Shown one piece after another: positions 16,317 to 26,127 of a stretch of DNA of 64,000 bases; within the stretch, counting starts at the first letter, position 1, and every line of letters starts with the position of its first letter. Source of the DNA: Neobacillus novalis NBRC 102450 (GTDB taxonomy: Bacteria > Bacillota > Bacilli > Bacillales > Cytobacillaceae); the NCBI RefSeq assembly GCF_001591805.1, contig NZ_BCVP01000010.1, positions 124,001-188,000 of the forward strand. The letters are read 5' to 3'. A program made the translations under genes and the position numbers. A model generated the notes under the pieces. The model was not told the origin of the DNA and searched no databases. It worked only from the letters and a program-made list of their open reading frames with translations.

Positions 16317-18161
16317 ATGCAAACACTTAGCCATCGCCAGCTGCAATCATTAATTCACGTCTCCAATGTAATAAACTCATCCCTAGACATAGACACCATT
16401 ATTGATTCCATTATGGTACAAACAGTCTCGGTCATTGATGCTGCAGGCGGTGGTGTTTTATTCATTTATGACCCAAAACAAGATTTGCTGATCCCAAAGT
16501 CTGACAGCAATTTTAAATCTGACATATTAACGGTTCGATTGAAACCAGGTGAGTCTATGACAGGTCTTGCTTTTACTGCCCAAAAATGTTTAATTTTTCA
16601 TAACAGAACGGAAGTGGAAAAAGCAACGGCAACTCTTTCAGAATCGAATCATAAGCTGATGGATCAATCGATTCCAACACTTCCTTATTCTTCAATTTGC
16701 GCCCCAATTCTGTTAAAAGGCGAGTGCATCGGAGTGATTACGCTTGATTCTTTTGATCCATTGCTTCACTTTATTCCGGAGGATATTAATCTATTAACTG
16801 CGATTGCCCATCAAGCAGCAGTTGCATTAGAGAAAGCGAACCTTTACCACGAACAAGAACAGACTGTGAGGCAGCTTGAATATTTAAATAATACAATCTC
16901 TAAACAAAATGAGATGCTATCCCAATCAGTGGATATCCATAATCGACTAGCCGCACTTGTATTATACGGTGAGGGTCTAGATTCCATTATTAGTTATTTG
17001 TACGATACGACCGGCCATACGGTTTTGTTATTTGATGATCTCGGCGAATTGATTTCTCACACCTATAAAAATACCTTGTCAGATGATGAGTTATTAACCA
17101 TAAGGGATAAAGCCCAGGAGTCGCTAAGAACACCTGGTACAGTCCGTTCATTCCTTGAAATAAACATGAATGAGGAGAATCAGTGTATTACGATCCTTCC
17201 AATTGGGGCAAAGGCGTCACTTTTTGGCACACTTATTATCGTTTCCGCTAAAAAAATGCGTGAAATTGATATTGCAGCATTAGAGCATGCCTGTACAGTC
17301 ATCTCGCTCGAACTAGTAAAAGATCAAGCCATTTTTGACGCACAGGAAAAAATAAATGGCGAACTAATTGAAGGTCTTTTTTCCGGTAAAATGGATGGCA
17401 CCATTCTGCAAAAAGCCAAACAGATGGATTTCGATCCTTTGGGTGACTATTTAACCGTTATCATTCGGGTAGACGAAATGGACAATACTCATAAAAGGAA
17501 CAGCATTATCCGCCATCTTGTCCAATTGGCCAATCGGGTATTTTTGAAAAATTCCTTAAATGGAATAGCCGTACGAAATCACGATCAAATCGTTGTACTG
17601 CTAACTTATCAACAAAAAGTATCACCCACATACGCACATCATCAGGTGAAGGAGCTTGTAGCAAAATTTCGGCAGGAAATCCACATAAAAAACTGGGGAA
17701 CAACGGTGTCGATCGGTATCGGCAGAATTCATTCAAGCTTATTAAAGGTAACAAAATCTTTACATGAAGCGGCGAAATGCCTTCAATTCCTTCATAGTTT
17801 CGGAAGAAAAAATCAAGTTATCAGCTATAAAGAACTCGGTGTCCAAAGGCTTCTGCTTCAAAATAGCGAGGAGGAACTTATCGATTTTATCAACGAATTT
17901 CTAGGACCCCTTTTTGAATATGATCAATCTCGAAAAGGTGAACTCCTCCCTTCGCTTTTTGCTTATCTTGATTACAATCAAAATGCGAAAGAAGCAGCAG
18001 AAGCCATCCATATTCATACAAACACATTAATGTACCGTTTAAAAAGGATAGAAGACATTCTTTCCACTGACTTATCGGATAGCCAACAATTTTTAAATAT
18101 CCACTTAGCAGTAAGCCTTTATCCTTTTTTGAAAGAAAAGCTGACGCAGCACGGGTCATAA
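16317..18161 (+). CDS. GAF-domain transcriptional regulator of the PucR/CdaR type
   Basis: A 614-residue regulator. Residues ~1-180 form a GAF sensor domain (LSHRQLQSLIHVSNVINSSL opening; AIAHQAAVALEKANL closing helix), followed by a short coiled coil. Residues ~190-350 are a second, less clear sensor region, ~370-520 a degenerate GGDEF-like CdaR domain, and ~555-610 a PucR-type helix-turn-helix (HTNTLMYRLKRIEDIL). Such proteins activate catabolic genes when the sensor binds a small ligand. It is divergent from the amidohydrolase/symporter module, its likely target. Start supported by GTGAGGTG. Confidence 0.82.
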   Translation: MQTLSHRQLQSLIHVSNVINSSLDIDTIIDSIMVQTVSVIDAAGGGVLFIYDPKQDLLIPKSDSNFKSDILTVRLKPGESMTGLAFTAQKCLIFHNRTEVEKATATLSESNHKLMDQSIPTLPYSSICAPILLKGECIGVITLDSFDPLLHFIPEDINLLTAIAHQAAVALEKANLYHEQEQTVRQLEYLNNTISKQNEMLSQSVDIHNRLAALVLYGEGLDSIISYLYDTTGHTVLLFDDLGELISHTYKNTLSDDELLTIRDKAQESLRTPGTVRSFLEINMNEENQCITILPIGAKASLFGTLIIVSAKKMREIDIAALEHACTVISLELVKDQAIFDAQEKINGELIEGLFSGKMDGTILQKAKQMDFDPLGDYLTVIIRVDEMDNTHKRNSIIRHLVQLANRVFLKNSLNGIAVRNHDQIVVLLTYQQKVSPTYAHHQVKELVAKFRQEIHIKNWGTTVSIGIGRIHSSLLKVTKSLHEAAKCLQFLHSFGRKNQVISYKELGVQRLLLQNSEEELIDFINEFLGPLFEYDQSRKGELLPSLFAYLDYNQNAKEAAEAIHIHTNTLMYRLKRIEDILSTDLSDSQQFLNIHLAVSLYPFLKEKLTQHGS

Positions 18162-18166
18162 CGATA

Positions 18167-18193
18167 AGGCGCCCCTAGATAAAAGGGACGCCT
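18167..18193 (+). terminator. Possible terminator after the PucR-type gene
   Basis: A 10-bp stem with one mismatch (AGGCGCCCCT / AGGGACGCCT). The T-tract is interrupted. Confidence 0.5.
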
Positions 18194-18239
18194 AACTATC
18201 TATTTTTCACATGCATCCCCAATATGTACGTTTTTTCCT

Positions 18240-19073
18240 TTAAACGACAGTAATAATAATACCAAGAATTGTGATCACACATGCTGTTAGTTTTGCGGGC
18301 GTAATTCGTTCCTTAAAATAGAACCATGCTAGGAAAACAGCAAATAATGGTGACGTAAACGCTAGTGACACAACAAGTGTTCCATCTGCAAACTTTAATG
18401 CCGTAAAAAGACAAATCCATTGGATGATGACTGTCATTCCGCGTAAACTTAAATGTTTATTCAGCCCAGGAAACCACAGCTTTGGCCGGTAAAGCAGATA
18501 GGTAATCGCAGCAATACCGCTGGCACGGTAAAAGTAAAGTGTAACTGGATTTACCCATCCATGAACAAGTAACTGCTGCGAAGGCACCATACTCACTCCA
18601 AATACAACTGCTGCAGCAATTCCCAGTAAATTCCCTGGCTTTTTTAATTCAAGAAAAGGTGTTAATGGGTTCCGGCCTTTCAAATTTAAGAAATAGACCC
18701 CCACCATGATAAACAAAACAGACACGAGAACAAAGGGATGGAACCCATTCAAGAAGGAATTCGGAATGAACGTGAATAAGGGTGTTAAAGCCATGTACAC
18801 GGAAAGGACGGATACCTCGATTCGTTCCATTGCTTTAAAGAAGAGCAAATTTCCTGCCATATCTAGTAAGACGACCAATAAAAGTAAGGGAATTGAGACC
18901 GCGTTCGCTTTAAATAAATAAAGCCACGGCAATGTTAGTCCGAGAAACAAACCTACGAATGCAAAGGATGTGACAATAAAACTATTATTATCTCTCATTT
19001 CCCCAACAATTTTCTTTGCATAAAGTGCATTCAGTGCATTAAAAAAAGAACTAATTAGTGACAAAAAAATCAT
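18240..19073 (-). CDS. EamA-family (DMT superfamily) transporter
   Basis: A 277-residue protein with ten predicted membrane helices arranged as two five-helix EamA repeats (the second around residues 145-275). The DMT sequence SVYMALTPLFTFI and the closing FYFKERITPAKLTACVITIL helix pair fit the family. Substrates range from amino acids to drugs and cannot be assigned. I use ATG 19073 behind AGGAGG, 9 bases away; the frame is open to 19094 but that start overlaps the ribosome site. It stands alone. Confidence 0.85.
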   Translation of the reverse strand: MIFLSLISSFFNALNALYAKKIVGEMRDNNSFIVTSFAFVGLFLGLTLPWLYLFKANAVSIPLLLLVVLLDMAGNLLFFKAMERIEVSVLSVYMALTPLFTFIPNSFLNGFHPFVLVSVLFIMVGVYFLNLKGRNPLTPFLELKKPGNLLGIAAAVVFGVSMVPSQQLLVHGWVNPVTLYFYRASGIAAITYLLYRPKLWFPGLNKHLSLRGMTVIIQWICLFTALKFADGTLVVSLAFTSPLFAVFLAWFYFKERITPAKLTACVITILGIIITVV

Positions 19074-19204
19074 AAGTCCATTCCTCCTTTTCAATTAAAA
19101 TATTTGATAATTTCGATTTTCTAAATATTTAATAGATTACAACAAAAGAGCGCCGATTAAAAGAAGGAATTTATTATCAACGAAAAAATTTTGTGCTAGC
19201 AATA

Positions 19205-19238
19205 GAAAAAACCGTCCATGTAATGGTACATGGACGGT
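19205..19238 (-). terminator. Rho-independent terminator after ppaC
   Basis: A perfect 12-bp stem (ACCGTCCATGTA / TACATGGACGGT) with a 4-base loop and a T-run on the minus strand. Confidence 0.9.
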
Positions 19239-19245
19239 CGATTAC

Positions 19246-20184
19246 TTATAACTCACCTTTATTAAAAATATCTGTCAGGACAGGAACGATTTGTTTTTTA
19301 CGTGAAACAACGCCTTTTAATGTGGCGGTATGATTGGTAAGTGTCACATTGTAGGCTTTTTCGACTGCACTTGTTTTGCTTCCTAATGCCAAAGCAACGG
19401 AATCGTTGGTTAGAATATCTGTTACGACAAAGAGGAATAAATCCAAGTTCTTCTTCTCGATTTCTTTCGAGATTACTGCTTCCAATTCCTCTTGTAGGGC
19501 AAGAACATCATTTGGGTCAACGGCATTGACTTGAGCAATTTCCACCTTGCTCCCGCCCATTTCAAACTCTTTCGCATCAAGCGAAATGAGCTGTTCCACT
19601 GTCTTATCACTTAAATCAGCGCCGGATTTCAACATTTCAAGGCCGTAGCTGTCAGCGTCAACACCAGCAATGGCTGCTAATTCGCGCGCTGCTGCCACAT
19701 CTTCAGCCGTACAGGTAGGTGATTTAAACAACAATGAATCGGAAATAATCGCTGATAACATCAATCCGGCAATTTCCGGTTTAATCTCTTTGCCGTTTTC
19801 TTTATACATTTTATTTAAAATGGTCGCCGTGCAGCCAACAGGCTCGCAGCGATAATATAAAGGGTCACTCGTTTCAAAATTAGCAATCCGGTGATGGTCA
19901 ATGACTTCAAGAATGCGCACATCCGTAATATCATTGGCACTTTGCTGGCGTTCATTGTGGTCCACAAGGATAACAGCGTTCACTTCAGCCGAAACCTGTT
20001 CAACCAAGCGCGGAACCTCAGCATTGAATTGTTTCAGTGCATACTCCGTTTCACCATTAATCTGCCCAAGGCGGACCGGTTCAGCGTCCATGCCTAATTG
20101 TTTTTTTAAATCTGCATAAGCAATCGCAGAACAAATCGTATCGGTGTCCGGGTTTTTATGACCGAATATAAGTACTTTTTCCAT
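19246..20184 (-). CDS. ppaC: Manganese-dependent inorganic pyrophosphatase
   Basis: Hydrolyses pyrophosphate to drive biosynthesis. The 312-residue protein is a family II (DHH) enzyme. Metal ligands are seen in [14 protein letters not shown] (residues 8-21), VDHNE and VIDHHR, and the C-terminal DHHA2 domain ends with the Arg/Lys substrate-binding segment [13 protein letters not shown]. It is monocistronic with its own sigma-A promoter and terminator, and it separates the flagellar locus from the left part of the window. Confidence 0.96.
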   Translation of the reverse strand: MEKVLIFGHKNPDTDTICSAIAYADLKKQLGMDAEPVRLGQINGETEYALKQFNAEVPRLVEQVSAEVNAVILVDHNERQQSANDITDVRILEVIDHHRIANFETSDPLYYRCEPVGCTATILNKMYKENGKEIKPEIAGLMLSAIISDSLLFKSPTCTAEDVAAARELAAIAGVDADSYGLEMLKSGADLSDKTVEQLISLDAKEFEMGGSKVEIAQVNAVDPNDVLALQEELEAVISKEIEKKNLDLFLFVVTDILTNDSVALALGSKTSAVEKAYNVTLTNHTATLKGVVSRKKQIVPVLTDIFNKGEL

Positions 20185-20252
20185 GTTACTACTCCCAATC
20201 GTTTGAAATTATGTAGGACAAGCCAAAACAACTGAGATTGGCCCACCTGAAA

Positions 20253-20281
20253 ATTATATATTATTCTGGAGAAGGATTCAA
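20253..20281 (-). promoter_or_regulatory. Sigma-A promoter of ppaC
   Basis: On the minus strand TTGAAT (20281-20276) and TATAAT (20258-20253) are separated by 17 bases, some 70 bases before the ppaC start. Confidence 0.7.
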
Positions 20282-20290
20282 AAAAAAAAT

Positions 20291-20992
20291 TTATAAACTG
20301 AATCCATGCTTTTCAGCCGCTGCCCGAAGCCGTTTGATTGCTTGCGAGTGGAGCTGTGAAATACGGGATTTATGAACGTCTAACACTTTGCTTACATCTG
20401 TTAAACTTAAATTTTCGTAATAGACTAAGGACAAGACCAGTTTTTCTCTTTCTGGGAGCGAGTCAATCAGGGCTGCCATTTGCTGCTTTCGTTCTTTTGC
20501 TTCTATCCATTCCTCTTGTTTTTGAAAATAATGGTCCTCAATCTGGTGATAGCTGGGAGCGTCAATTCCATCGTCAGCCATTGGCTCATCAAGAGAGTCG
20601 TGTTTAATCGAAGATAATAGGATGAGTGTCTGCTCATATTCCGCAGCCGACATCCCCAGATATTCCCTCATTTCCTCAACAGAAGGCCTCCTTAGCAGGA
20701 CTTGCTCTAACGTTTCCAAGGCATCGCGGATTAACTTTTCCTTTTTTCTTAAGGAGCGGGAAGCATGATCCGTTTGCCGTATGCCATCAAGGATTGCGCC
20801 GCGGATGCGCTGAACGGCATACGTTTCAAATTTAACGCCTTGATTCGTATCAAATTTAAGGCTGGCATCCCATAATCCCACCATCCCAGACGAAAAAAGT
20901 TCACTTTCATCTGCCTGATCCGATAATTTTTTTTTCATCTGAGCGACAACCATTTTAACCAATGGAATATATTTATCAAGCATCTCTTCCAT
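20291..20992 (-). CDS. sigD: Flagellar RNA polymerase sigma factor (FliA/SigD/WhiG family)
   Basis: Directs RNA polymerase to late flagellar promoters. At 233 residues it has sigma region 2 (FSSGMVGLWDASLKFD, FETYAVQRIRGAILDGIRQ), region 3 (AAEYEQTLILLSS) and region 4 with its helix-turn-helix (LSLTDVSKVLDVHKSRISQL). I start at ATG 20992 because GGGGG lies before it; the ATG at 21007 has no ribosome site. It is the last gene of the long minus-strand flagellar run, in the same relative place as sigD in B. subtilis, but the che genes that usually lie between flhG and sigD are absent. FlgM is encoded in the same locus. Confidence 0.93.
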   Translation of the reverse strand: MEEMLDKYIPLVKMVVAQMKKKLSDQADESELFSSGMVGLWDASLKFDTNQGVKFETYAVQRIRGAILDGIRQTDHASRSLRKKEKLIRDALETLEQVLLRRPSVEEMREYLGMSAAEYEQTLILLSSIKHDSLDEPMADDGIDAPSYHQIEDHYFQKQEEWIEAKERKQQMAALIDSLPEREKLVLSLVYYENLSLTDVSKVLDVHKSRISQLHSQAIKRLRAAAEKHGFSL

Positions 20993-21010
20993 TATCAAAT
21001 CCCCCATTGA

Positions 21011-21880
21011 TTAAAAATTCAACATCTTCGTCAATTTACGGACAAAGCCTTTAATGCCGCCATTCTCGCTTGGTTCAGCGCTTCCGGTAACAAATCGCTC
21101 TGCTAATCTTTTTAACGTAAGTGATGCCGCTGACTTTGGTGCGGCCAAACAAAATGGTACTTGTTTTAACACGGCTTGGAGTACATGACTATCTTCGGGA
21201 ATGGCGCCAAATATTTTTATTTCTCTATTCAAAAAGGAATGGACAGCTGTTTTGAATTTACTCGCGACTTCCATACCTTCCTTCGGATTGGTGACGCGAT
21301 TAATCACGAGCTGAAACGATAAAGACGGGCGCTGACTATGCAAAATCTTCACAACTGCATAGGCATCGGCAATCGCAGTTGGTTCCGCAGTGGTGATTAA
21401 AATAACCTCATCTGCTGACAGATGACATTGTTGCGATTCAAGGGTTAAGCCTGCGCCTGTATCGATAATGATCGTGTCCGCGTAGCCGTGCAGTTTTTCT
21501 AATTCGGCAAAAAAGAAGCTTCTTTCCTCCTCCTGTAGTTGCAGGAGTTTGGTGAATCCTGAACCGCCGGCAATAAATTCCAAACCGTTTGGTCCCTTTT
21601 CTACTACATCCCAGACACTTTTCTGTTGCTGAATCATTTCCAGTAAATTGGATCGAGGGGTTATCCCCATTAAAATATCAATATTGGCCATGCCAAGGTC
21701 GAGGTCAACCAATACGACTTTTTGACCAAGCTCAATCAAACTAAGCGCAAAATTCAGGGCAAAATTGGATTTTCCGACCCCGCCCTTTCCGCTGGCAACC
21801 GTAACAACACGGGAAGACCGGACAGGGTCCGCTAAGGATTTAGATAACTGCCGCAAACTATATGCTTGGTCTTGCTGCAT
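21011..21880 (-). CDS. flhG: Flagellar number/placement ATPase FlhG (FleN, YlxH; MinD-like)
   Basis: A 289-residue ParA/MinD-type ATPase that sets flagellar number with FlhF. It has a deviant Walker A motif (SGKGGVGKSNFALNFA), a Walker B-type segment VVLVDLDLGMANIDIL and DTGAGL as the switch II. The N-terminus MQQDQAYSLRQL is the DQAxxLR motif by which FlhG stimulates FlhF GTPase activity. The start is ATG 21880, 9 bases after GGAG, inside the 3' end of flhF. The frame remains open far upstream but that part is flhF coding sequence. Confidence 0.93.
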   Translation of the reverse strand: MQQDQAYSLRQLSKSLADPVRSSRVVTVASGKGGVGKSNFALNFALSLIELGQKVVLVDLDLGMANIDILMGITPRSNLLEMIQQQKSVWDVVEKGPNGLEFIAGGSGFTKLLQLQEEERSFFFAELEKLHGYADTIIIDTGAGLTLESQQCHLSADEVILITTAEPTAIADAYAVVKILHSQRPSLSFQLVINRVTNPKEGMEVASKFKTAVHSFLNREIKIFGAIPEDSHVLQAVLKQVPFCLAAPKSAASLTLKRLAERFVTGSAEPSENGGIKGFVRKLTKMLNF

Positions 21881-22991
21881 TCTCATCCACTCCCAATATC
21901 TTTTTCGCGATATAATCGGCCGTTGCCGGCATGATGTCCTGTGGAACCGCTTGGCCAATACTAATATATGATAACGGATATGGATAGTGGTACAGAATAT
22001 TAAGGGCGGCACCGAAACAGGTCGTTTCATCCCATTTTGTTAAAATTAATTTATCAATCGGGACCGATTTCATTTTCTCGATGACCATCTTTAAATCACG
22101 CCAGCGCGTCGTCATACTGAGCACTAAATAATTTTCCTGTGGTGCATCAAAATGAAGATATTGATTAATCTCCTCGATGTATTCGTCCTCAAGATAATTT
22201 CTTCCCGAACTATCCATCAGGATCACCTGACAGCTTTTTAACCCATCTACTGCATCTGTGATTCCGTCTGGGTTCGTCACAACCTCGACGGGAACATTTA
22301 AAATGTTCGCGTATGTTTTTAATTGTTCAACGGCGGCAATTCGGTACGTATCGGTTGTTAATAGCCCGACACGCTGCCGTCCCTGCAACACCCGGACCGC
22401 TGCCAATTTGGCGATTGTTGTCGTCTTGCCAACTCCGGTTGGTCCGATTAAGGTAATCAAGAATGGACTAGAATCCATCTCTTTAGTGATGCCCTCTTCT
22501 AACAGCTCTTCAACGTTGGTGAGAAAGGTTTCTTCGATTACTTCACTTGGCACATGCTCTAAATGGTCATATTTCATCGTCACTCGTTTAACAAGAAATT
22601 GAATGACTTCCTCATCTACCTCCTGGTCTCGGAGTCTTACAACCCATTTTTCAAGCGGCTGCGGAATCGTCTTCGAGGCAGGGGCCCCTTTGACTATTGA
22701 GTGGATTAACCCCTTTACCTCAGAAAGCTCCTTCAGAACTTCTTGATTCGATACCATTTTTACCTGCTCCGGTTCAGGGTCGGAAGGCTTCGGTGCTGCT
22801 GGCTTTTGGCTCTCTCCGGCAGAAAGATCGCTTGCGGCAACCACCTCTAGTTTCTTACGGCGCAAAAACCAGAAAAAACCGGCAGCCTTAACGGGTTTTG
22901 TTTTTAAAATAATCGCATCTTTTCCTAGATCTTGAAAAATCAGCGGGTAAGCATCGGATATATGGTCGACTACATAGGTTTTTATAATCAT
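21858..22991 (-). CDS. flhF: Flagellar SRP-type GTPase FlhF
   Basis: A 377-residue membrane-associated GTPase that marks the site of flagellar assembly. It has a basic/variable N-terminal region (1-85), an N domain, and an SRP GTPase domain. The latter has the P-loop GPTGVGKTTTIAKL, the G2-like DTYRIAAVEQL and the G4 motif TKWDE. The G3 motif reads DSSGR where most SRP GTPases have DTAGR. It overlaps flhA by four bases (ATGA) upstream and flhG by 23 bases downstream, so translation is coupled. Confidence 0.94.
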   Translation of the reverse strand: MIIKTYVVDHISDAYPLIFQDLGKDAIILKTKPVKAAGFFWFLRRKKLEVVAASDLSAGESQKPAAPKPSDPEPEQVKMVSNQEVLKELSEVKGLIHSIVKGAPASKTIPQPLEKWVVRLRDQEVDEEVIQFLVKRVTMKYDHLEHVPSEVIEETFLTNVEELLEEGITKEMDSSPFLITLIGPTGVGKTTTIAKLAAVRVLQGRQRVGLLTTDTYRIAAVEQLKTYANILNVPVEVVTNPDGITDAVDGLKSCQVILMDSSGRNYLEDEYIEEINQYLHFDAPQENYLVLSMTTRWRDLKMVIEKMKSVPIDKLILTKWDETTCFGAALNILYHYPYPLSYISIGQAVPQDIMPATADYIAKKILGVDENAARPSI

Positions 22992-25018
22992 AAATTCACA
23001 ACTCCAACACTTTGAACTTCCACATTCGGTTCGAGCTCATTATAAGAAAGAATCGGGATATCGCCAAACGCTATTTCAGTCACCTGTCTGACAAACATCC
23101 GAATTCCAGCTGAGGTCAGAATGATGGGGCGAATCTCCAGCTGTGAAGATTGCTGAATTGATTCCGTAAACGATTGAAGCATTCTCTGGTTCGATTCTGG
23201 ATCCAAAGCCAAAATATCGCCCTGCTCTGTCCGCTGGATCGACTCGGCCAATTTCTTTTCAATCCCGGCCCCAACACGAAGGGCATGGATGACGCCGTTT
23301 TGCGTATGCTGAGAGGTTAATTGCCGCGATAATCCCTGGCGGACATACTCCGTTAAAATATCGGGATTTTTCGTATAGACAGCATTATCAGCCAATGCCT
23401 CAAATATCGTAGACAGGCTGCGGATCGAAACATGCTCCTTCAACAGCTTCTGAAGCACTTTCTGAATTTCTCCAACAGACAAGGTCTGACCGACAAGCTC
23501 CTCCACGAGCGACGGATAGCCCTCTTTCACATGATCAATTAATTGCTTCGTTTCTTCTCGTCCTAAAATTTCATGGGCATACTTCTTAATGGTTTCTGAT
23601 AGATGTGTACTAATTACAGACGAAGGGTCAACGACAGTGTAGCCAAACATTTCCGCATGATCCTTCATTTCTTCATTCACCCATAAGGCTGGGAGACCAA
23701 ATGTCGGCTCGGTCGTTTCAATGCCCTCAATCCCATGTTCTTCAGCTCCGGGATTCAACATCAGGAAATGGTCGAGCAGAATCTCCCCGTTCGCCACTTC
23801 ATTGCCTTTTATTTTAATACTATATTCATTGGGACGAAGCTGGATATTATCGCGGATGCGAATAACAGGGACAACGAGCCCTAATTCCATCGCGATTTGC
23901 CTGCGAATCGCGACAACACGGTCTAATAAATCGCCGCCCTGAGTGGCATCGGCTAATTTGATTAACCCAATGCCAAACTCAAATTCAATCGGATCTTCCC
24001 TGAGCAGGTTAAAGACGTTCTCAGGCTTACGAACCTCCTCGAGCTCTTGTTCCGATTGTAGATTCTCTTCCGCTTCCTCTGATTTGATGCGGCTCCTTTG
24101 CATCGTAAAACCACCAAACGCAATCAGACCGGCAATCCCCCATGTCAGGATAATCCCGATTGGAGTCACAACCCCAAGCAGGGCAATCACAGCGGCGACG
24201 ATATACAATAGCACCGGATAGGCAAAGATTTGCTTGGTCAGGTCATCGCCAAGACTTCCGTCTGAGGCGGCTCTTGTCACTATGATTCCTGTTGCGGTTG
24301 ATATTAACAGTGCAGGAATCTGGCTGACTAAACCGTCACCAACTGACAAGAGTGTAAACGTGCTGAGTGCTTGGGAAAAATCCATCCCATGCATCGTCAT
24401 CCCAATGATGAAACCGCCGATGACATTGATAATCAAGATAATGATTCCGGCGATTGCATCGCCCTTAACGAATTTACTGGCCCCGTCCATGGAGCCGTAA
24501 AAGTCGGCTTCACGCTCAATTTTTTGGCGGCGGCCTCTAGCATCCTTATCGCTAATCATCCCGGCATTTAAATCGGCATCAATACTCATTTGCTTACCCG
24601 GCATCGCATCCAAGGTAAACCGCGCCGCTACTTCAGCTACCCGCTCTGCGCCCTTTGTTATCACTAAGAATTGAATGATAACTAAAATTAAGAAAACAAT
24701 GAAGCCGACGACGGCATTTCCGGCGATGACAAAGTTTCCAAATGTCTCAATGACATTCCCCGCTTTTGCCTTTGATAAAATCGACCGTGTACTTGAAACG
24801 TTCAAGGCTAAACGAAAAAGCGTCGTTAATAACAGCAGTGATGGGAAAATCGAGAAATCAAGCGATTCCTTCGTATTCATAGCTATTAATAATATTAAAA
24901 TCGAAATGGATAGATTTAAGATAAGCAGTATATCAAGCATAAACGTCGGCATGGGAATAACCATCATGGCGACAATCATAATAACAGCCAGTAATACGAC
25001 AAGATTTTTAAGTTTCAT
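22988..25018 (-). CDS. flhA: Flagellar type III export protein FlhA
   Basis: A 676-residue export-gate protein. Eight N-terminal membrane helices (residues ~5-330) include the FHIPEP signature region; the conserved MPGKQMSIDADLNAGMI cytoplasmic loop is clear. The C-terminal half (~340-676) is the cytoplasmic ring domain that docks chaperone-substrate complexes and FliJ. Full length for the family (B. subtilis 677). It overlaps flhF by four bases and follows flhB by four bases. Confidence 0.96.
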   Translation of the reverse strand: MKLKNLVVLLAVIMIVAMMVIPMPTFMLDILLILNLSISILILLIAMNTKESLDFSIFPSLLLLTTLFRLALNVSSTRSILSKAKAGNVIETFGNFVIAGNAVVGFIVFLILVIIQFLVITKGAERVAEVAARFTLDAMPGKQMSIDADLNAGMISDKDARGRRQKIEREADFYGSMDGASKFVKGDAIAGIIILIINVIGGFIIGMTMHGMDFSQALSTFTLLSVGDGLVSQIPALLISTATGIIVTRAASDGSLGDDLTKQIFAYPVLLYIVAAVIALLGVVTPIGIILTWGIAGLIAFGGFTMQRSRIKSEEAEENLQSEQELEEVRKPENVFNLLREDPIEFEFGIGLIKLADATQGGDLLDRVVAIRRQIAMELGLVVPVIRIRDNIQLRPNEYSIKIKGNEVANGEILLDHFLMLNPGAEEHGIEGIETTEPTFGLPALWVNEEMKDHAEMFGYTVVDPSSVISTHLSETIKKYAHEILGREETKQLIDHVKEGYPSLVEELVGQTLSVGEIQKVLQKLLKEHVSIRSLSTIFEALADNAVYTKNPDILTEYVRQGLSRQLTSQHTQNGVIHALRVGAGIEKKLAESIQRTEQGDILALDPESNQRMLQSFTESIQQSSQLEIRPIILTSAGIRMFVRQVTEIAFGDIPILSYNELEPNVEVQSVGVVNL

Positions 25019-25022
25019 TGTT

Positions 25023-26114
25023 TCACCTTCGCTGACTACTCAAAGTTCCTTTTATTCGATAAACATAAGCTAAAATCTCTGCTACAGCTTTAAAAAGCTC
25101 TTCGGGAATTTCCCCGCCAATTTCCACACTGGCATACAGGGCCCGCGCCAATGGCTTATTCTCCATAATCACGATCTTGTGTTCCTTTGCGGCTTCTTTA
25201 ATATTAAGGGCAAGGAAATCAGCCCCTTTAGCAACCACAATCGGAACCTGCATTTTTCCTGCTTCATAGGCAATCGCCACGGCATAATGCGTTGGGTTTG
25301 TCACGACAACCTGGGCGTTTGGAATCTCCGCCATCATCCGCGCACGTGACATCTGCCGTTGTTTTTCCTTGATTTTATGTTTAATTAACGGATCGCCTTC
25401 CGTTTTTTTATATTCATCTTTAATATCTTGCTTTGACATCCGCAGCTTTTTGGCAAAATCAAACCGTTGATACACAAGGTCCCCTGCCGCTATAACTAAA
25501 TAGACAGCAGAAATCGTCAGACCCATCCGGATCATCAGCGAAGAAATAAAGCCAACAATCTGTAAGGGCTCCATTTGTGGAAGCTTAAGAAACTCACCCT
25601 TTTCAGACCAGAGCATCAGTCCCGCTACCGTGGCGACAGCAATGACTTTTAGCAGCGATTTAACGAATTCCACCAGCGTTCTTGCTGAGAATAAACGCTT
25701 TGCCCCTGTAATCGGGTTCAGTTTATTAAGATCCCACTTCAATGACTCAGGTGCCACCAAAAAGCCAACCTGTGAGAGATTAGACGCTAATGACGCCAGC
25801 CAAGCAATAAATATCACCGGGACAGCAATAATGGCCCCCTCTTTTAGCAGACCGACAAATAAGGTCGGGACAGATTCTTCCGTCAGGTTCATCAGCAGCA
25901 GATCGGACAGACCGGAACGAACTAGCTGAAATAAGCGGATAGCCATCTGCTGCCCATAGATTCCTAGAATCGAAAACGAGGCAATTAAAACAATCGCATT
26001 TGTTAGGTCTGTACTCTTGGCAACCTGGCCTTTTTTCCTGGCATCCTGTTTTTTTCGTGGTGTCGCTTTTTCTGTTTTTTCCGCGAATAATTGTAAATCT
26101 AATGATAGCAGCAT
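25023..26114 (-). CDS. flhB: Flagellar type III export switch protein FlhB
   Basis: A 363-residue protein with four membrane helices in its N-terminal ~210 residues. The cytoplasmic tail contains the autocleavage motif NPTH (in VVVTNPTHYAVAI), which flips export specificity from hook to filament. The N-terminus KTEKATPRKKQDARKKGQVAKS is the standard FlhB opening. The partner of the switch, FliK, is encoded 13 kb upstream in the same locus. Confidence 0.96.
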   Translation of the reverse strand: MLLSLDLQLFAEKTEKATPRKKQDARKKGQVAKSTDLTNAIVLIASFSILGIYGQQMAIRLFQLVRSGLSDLLLMNLTEESVPTLFVGLLKEGAIIAVPVIFIAWLASLASNLSQVGFLVAPESLKWDLNKLNPITGAKRLFSARTLVEFVKSLLKVIAVATVAGLMLWSEKGEFLKLPQMEPLQIVGFISSLMIRMGLTISAVYLVIAAGDLVYQRFDFAKKLRMSKQDIKDEYKKTEGDPLIKHKIKEKQRQMSRARMMAEIPNAQVVVTNPTHYAVAIAYEAGKMQVPIVVAKGADFLALNIKEAAKEHKIVIMENKPLARALYASVEIGGEIPEELFKAVAEILAYVYRIKGTLSSQRR

Positions 26115-26127
26115 ATTGTTTGTTCCT

